Part shown: positions 15,068-17,888 of the stretch, in pieces
How the letters are laid out: every line of letters starts with the position of its first letter
Numbering within the stretch: the stretch's first letter is position 1
Assembly: GCA_002403785.1 (NCBI GenBank)
Contig: DHIM01000064.1
Coordinates: 1-17,888, forward strand
Length of the DNA: 17,888 bases
Reading direction: 5' to 3'
Origin: Clostridium sp. UBA4746
GTDB lineage: Bacteria > Bacillota > Clostridia > Clostridiales > Clostridiaceae
The notes under the pieces: generated by a model
What the model saw: only the letters and a program-made list of their open reading frames with translations
What the model was told of the DNA's origin: nothing
The model's database searches: none
Made by a program: the position numbers and the translations under genes

Positions 15068-15130
15068 TACTTTTTAGTAACACTTTAAGCACTTTTAGTA
15101 ACTGTTACGAGCTTTAATTATAATAAAAGG

Positions 15131-15158
15131 TTGTTAACTGACTCTAAGTTGGTATAGA
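15131..15158 (+). promoter_or_regulatory. Possible promoter of folC
   Basis: TTGTTA (15131-15136), a 16-nt spacer and TATAGA (15153-15158) resemble a sigma-A promoter, though both hexamers deviate from consensus. folC needs its own promoter if the inverted repeat at 15024-15067 terminates the operon before it. Confidence 0.35.
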
Positions 15159-15179
15159 ATTTAATAAGAGGAAGTTAAA

Positions 15180-15196
15180 AGTTATTAACCGTCCCC
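15180..15196. repeat. Third, solitary copy of the repeat arm just upstream of folC
   Basis: AGTTATTAACCGTCCC (15180-15195) matches the right arm of the preceding inverted repeat (AGTTGTTAACCGTCCC) at 15 of 16 positions and in the same orientation. A shorter relative, GTTGTTAAC, is at 15130-15138. No partner arm is present beside it, so it may be a decayed or recombined copy. The rest of the 14976-15224 spacer holds two direct copies of TTTTAGTAAC (about 15072-15081 and 15093-15102) and no gene. Confidence 0.65.
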
Positions 15197-15224
15197 ACTC
15201 AGTTATTTGAAAGGAAGGATAAGC

Positions 15225-16577
15225 ATGAATTATGACGAGGCTATATCTTATATAAAAAATACAGCAAAGTTTGGTAGTAAACTTGGGCTTGAGAGAACTG
15301 AAAAAATATTAGAACTTTTGGGTAATCCACATAAAAAAATAAAATGTATACATATTGCAGGGACTAATGGCAAAGGTTCGACTACTGCTATGGTCACTAC
15401 AATCTTGGTGGAAGCCGGATACAAGGTAGGCTCATATATTTCTCCATTTATTGAAGAGTTTGAAGAAAGGATACAAATTAATAATACTAATATTTCTAAA
15501 GGGGATTTAAGTGACATTGTAACAGAGGTCTCAAAAGCGGTGGGTAAGGTTGTGGAACTAGGGCACGGTAACCCAACTGAATTTGAGATAATTACCTGTG
15601 CGGGTTTTTTATATTTTTATAAAAACAGTATAGATTTCGCAGTAGTTGAAGTAGGAATTGGGGGAAGGCTCGACTCAACAAATGTAATCATACCTATTTT
15701 AAGTATTATTACATCTGTTAGTTTGGATCATACTCTAATACTCGGAGATACAATGGATAAGATTGCTTATGAGAAAGCAGGTATTATAAAGGAGCGAATT
15801 CCTGTAGTAGTATTTCCACAGCAAAAAGAAAGTGAAAAAGTAATAGAGAAAATATGCAGGGAAAGGAAATGTAAATTAATAAAAGTTCCAAAGGAGTCAG
15901 CTGTATATTTAGGCAAAAAAAACATACAACATATTCTAATTAATTCAGAGAAAGAAGAAATGTATAATAGTAATATTTTAATAACTCAAAAAATAGAAGT
16001 CCATACATCAAATAATGACTATATTATTAATTTGTCACTTCTAGGAAAACACCAATTACTAAATTGTTCTGTAGCTGTACACGCTATAGAGGCGCTTATG
16101 GGGCAAGGTGTCAAAGTTAATAAAGATGACATAATAACAGGACTTGGAAAGGTAGAGTGGCCTGCAAGGCTTGAGGTAATGAATAAAAAGCCTTTAGTTG
16201 TTATAGATGGAGCACATAATATTGATGGCATTGAAAATCTTACACGAAGTATTGACATGTATTTTGACTATAATAAAATAATATTAATATTAGGAATCCT
16301 TGCAGATAAACAAGTGGAAGATATGATAAAAACTATAGTTCCAAAAGTAAGCAGAGTTATTGCTGTTACTCCACATAACACACGAGCAGAACTTTCACAA
16401 GAATTAAAAGGTCAGGTAGAGAAATATACTACAAAATGTGAGGCAATTGAAGATTATGAAGAAGCTTATAAGAAAGCTTTGAGTTACTGTAGCGATGAAG
16501 ATTTGCTATTAGTATCAGGTTCTTTATATATGGTGGGAGATATGAGAAGAATTATAAGAAATGTACATAGCTTTTAA
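15225..16577 (+). CDS. folC: Bifunctional folylpolyglutamate synthase / dihydrofolate synthase
   Basis: A 450-aa Mur-ligase-family enzyme that adds glutamate to dihydropteroate and/or reduced folates using ATP. The P-loop is HIAGTNGKGST (GTNGKGS at residues 46-52). The SPFIEEFEERI segment (73-83) matches the FolC SPHL..ERI motif, with PF in place of PH. VEVGIGGRLDSTN (141-153) is the FolC family signature, SLDHT contains the conserved metal-ligand histidine, and Lys184 in AYEKAGIIK corresponds to the carbamylated lysine of characterised FPGS. The C-terminal domain has DGAHNIDG. The ATG at 15225 is chosen over an in-frame TTG at 15207 because GGAAGG (15213-15218) sits 6 nt before it. In many Firmicutes folC directly follows valS; here it is separated from valS by the transporter operon. 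Confidence 0.93.
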   Translation: MNYDEAISYIKNTAKFGSKLGLERTEKILELLGNPHKKIKCIHIAGTNGKGSTTAMVTTILVEAGYKVGSYISPFIEEFEERIQINNTNISKGDLSDIVTEVSKAVGKVVELGHGNPTEFEIITCAGFLYFYKNSIDFAVVEVGIGGRLDSTNVIIPILSIITSVSLDHTLILGDTMDKIAYEKAGIIKERIPVVVFPQQKESEKVIEKICRERKCKLIKVPKESAVYLGKKNIQHILINSEKEEMYNSNILITQKIEVHTSNNDYIINLSLLGKHQLLNCSVAVHAIEALMGQGVKVNKDDIITGLGKVEWPARLEVMNKKPLVVIDGAHNIDGIENLTRSIDMYFDYNKIILILGILADKQVEDMIKTIVPKVSRVIAVTPHNTRAELSQELKGQVEKYTTKCEAIEDYEEAYKKALSYCSDEDLLLVSGSLYMVGDMRRIIRNVHSF

Positions 16578-16583
16578 TATTAA

Positions 16584-16629
16584 AAAGAACCGAGACGCAT
16601 ATTTTACCTAATATGTGTCTCGGTTCTTT
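16584..16629. terminator. Bidirectional intrinsic terminator between convergent folC and the TSCPD gene
   Basis: A 19-bp stem with one G-U pair: arm 16584-16602 (AAAGAACCGAGACGCATAT) with arm 16611-16629 (ATATGTGTCTCGGTTCTTT), 8-nt loop. The flanking T runs are short on the plus strand and better on the minus strand (CTTTTTAATA), so it can serve both genes. Confidence 0.85.
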
Positions 16630-16687
16630 AAGTACATTCAAATAATAACAAAACATAATGCTGTCTATTTTCATATGTATTAATTAA

Positions 16688-16936
16688 TTAATTATTTACA
16701 ACTAATTTTTCAAGTGCCAAAGCTAATTGATCAGGGCAAGAAGTACCTTTATTGCCACAGCTAATACCCTTTAAATTTTTTATAACTTCTTCAACTTTCA
16801 TCCCTTTTACGAGGGTTGAAATTCCAAGCAAATTACCTGCGCACCCTCCTGTAAAAACGACCGACCTTATTTTATTATCAACAACTTCAAAAGTTATTTT
16901 TTTTGAACAAACTCCTTTTGGTTCATAACTGTACAT
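16688..16936 (-). CDS. Small four-cysteine TSCPD-domain protein (TIGR03905-like)
   Basis: An 82-aa protein with four cysteines (10, 32, 60, 67), GGCAGNLLGIS at 30-40 and the signature TSCPD at 65-69. It matches the TIGR03905-type family of small clostridial proteins, and the same TSCPD domain occurs at the C-terminus of some B12-dependent ribonucleotide reductases. The cysteines may bind a metal such as zinc or Fe-S, but the function is unknown. It is complete: GGAGG (complement of 16945-16949) lies 8 nt before the ATG. It is transcribed towards folC and shares the hairpin terminator between them. It stands alone. Confidence 0.85.
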   Translation of the reverse strand: MYSYEPKGVCSKKITFEVVDNKIRSVVFTGGCAGNLLGISTLVKGMKVEEVIKNLKGISCGNKGTSCPDQLALALEKLVVNN

Positions 16937-16980
16937 AATTTATTCCTCCGTGTTTCGCAATTTTAGTAATTATATTAATT

Positions 16981-17010
16981 ATTATATACTATTAAGTAGC
17001 TACATTTCAA
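16981..17010 (-). promoter_or_regulatory. Probable promoter of the TSCPD gene
   Basis: On the minus strand, TTGAAA (complement of 17005-17010), an 18-nt spacer and TATAAT (complement of 16981-16986) form a good sigma-A promoter about 45 nt upstream of the start codon. Confidence 0.5.
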
Positions 17011-17085
17011 GAATTTAACTTTCATGAAAACATTGTTAGCATATTATTAATATCTTCATATTATGGTTATGAGGAGGTGAGGAAT

Positions 17086-17888
17086 TTGAGGAATTTATAT
17101 GTATGTAGTACTTCATCAGATTGCATATCAAAGGTTAATTTGAGTTTGTTTCTAGAAGAAAAAAAGATATATTTGGATAAAAGAAATCTCAAAAGAATTG
17201 GTCCTCATGGTATATATGTTTATAAAGATAAGCTACTAACAGCTAATAGTTACGATAACAGTATTTCTATGATTAATCTTAATAGTTATGAAATAGAAAA
17301 TTATTTTATCGGAATGCATTGTAATGATTTGTCAGTTTATAATGATAAGGCTTATGTTATTTGTGGGGATTCTGATGATATAATAGTTTTTGATTTAGAG
17401 ATAAAAAACATTGTAGAAACAATTCCCTGTGGTAATTCACCACATAGTATTTATATTTGTAAAAGAAACAATATTATTGTTGTAGCCAACATGAATAGTG
17501 ACAGTATAACACTAGTAGATTGTGCTCTTAAGGGAAATATTAAGAATATTAGAGTGGGGGCATATCCTACTAAAGCTATAATTACTCCAGATGGAAATTA
17601 TATTTTAGTTTGCGAGAGTAATTTAGGCATGGATAACAAAGGAAGCATTAGTATAATTTCATTAAAAAATTATGATGTACTATACAAGATACCTGTTGGT
17701 AATTCACCTGTTGACATATATTGTAATGAGAGATACTGTTATGTTTCAAACTTTGGAGAAGGTACAGTAAGCATGTTAGACATAAATAATTACAAAGAAA
17801 TTAAAAAATTTGATGTTGGAGGTATGCCAAGAGGAATACTAGAAGATGAAAAATATTTGTATGTAGGAGATAATTATAATAATTTGCT
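17086..17888 (+). CDS. YncE/YVTN-like beta-propeller protein, 3' end outside the window
   Basis: The frame is open for 267 codons from a TTG start to the window edge with no stop, so the gene is cut off. The start is supported by a perfect AGGAGGTGA (17072-17080) 5 nt upstream; the protein begins MRNLYVCSTSSDCISKVNL. The body is built of repeated blades of about 40 residues, each with a motif such as IPCGNSPHSIYI, IRVGAYPTKAIITPDG, IPVGNSPVDIYC or FDVGGMPRGIL, followed by a YILVCES or YCYVSNFGEGTVSMLDI strand. This is the pattern of YVTN/NHL-type seven-bladed propellers. No signal peptide or membrane segment is seen in the visible part, so it may be cytoplasmic or spore-associated; function unknown. 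Upstream, 16937-17085 is a divergent AT-rich intergenic region. Confidence 0.85.
   Translation, partial: MRNLYVCSTSSDCISKVNLSLFLEEKKIYLDKRNLKRIGPHGIYVYKDKLLTANSYDNSISMINLNSYEIENYFIGMHCNDLSVYNDKAYVICGDSDDIIVFDLEIKNIVETIPCGNSPHSIYICKRNNIIVVANMNSDSITLVDCALKGNIKNIRVGAYPTKAIITPDGNYILVCESNLGMDNKGSISIISLKNYDVLYKIPVGNSPVDIYCNERYCYVSNFGEGTVSMLDINNYKEIKKFDVGGMPRGILEDEKYLYVGDNYNNL

Noticed and set aside
15207..15224. TTG start six codons upstream for folC
   Set aside because: The GGAAGG site lies between the TTG and the ATG at 15225, with ideal spacing to the ATG only.
1..17888. CRISPR array, prophage, toxin-antitoxin, defence island or tRNA/rRNA genes
   Set aside because: No regularly spaced direct repeats, phage structural or integrase genes, paired small genes or cloverleaf-like sequences were seen.

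Overview
The window is low-GC, AT-rich DNA with strong purine-rich ribosome binding sites, T-box and S-box leaders, and typical firmicute gene families. It looks like a Clostridium sensu stricto-type chromosome (inference from composition and gene content; the species cannot be named from the sequence). Most of it is ordinary chromosomal metabolism, and the most informative parts are the leader RNAs and the intergenic repeats.

Layout. (1) 164-4444: one very large (1426 aa) multidomain protein of the acyl-CoA dehydratase activase family, standing alone. (2) 4445-4792: a gene-poor spacer filled by a long imperfect inverted repeat (about 231 bp, MITE-like or a large hairpin). (3) 4793-5815, minus strand: an orphan NMT1/SsuA-type substrate-binding lipoprotein. 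(4) 5903-8979: a sigma-A promoter, a valine-specific T-box riboswitch (GUA specifier), valS and a terminator. (5) 9064-15067: a promoter, a SAM-I (S-box) riboswitch and a complete five-gene oligopeptide/dipeptide ABC transporter (binding protein, two permeases, two ATPases), ending at a perfect 20-bp inverted repeat that probably also terminates transcription. (6) 15225-16577: folC, preceded by a third copy of the repeat arm and followed by a strong bidirectional hairpin. (7) 16688-16936, minus strand: a small four-cysteine TSCPD protein. (8) 17086 to the window end: a TTG-started beta-propeller (YncE-like) protein that runs off the edge.

How the parts work together. valS is switched on when tRNA-Val is uncharged. 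The opp/dpp-type operon is switched off when S-adenosylmethionine is plentiful, so it is probably a route for taking up methionine or methionine-containing peptides. valS and folC are commonly adjacent in Firmicutes. Here the S-box transporter operon and a cluster of GGGACGGTTAAC-type repeats lie between them, which suggests an insertion or rearrangement. I found no phage, CRISPR array, toxin-antitoxin or defence locus. The best candidates for something under-described are the SAM-controlled peptide transporter, the fused 1426-aa ATP-dependent reductase-like protein and the two repeat families.
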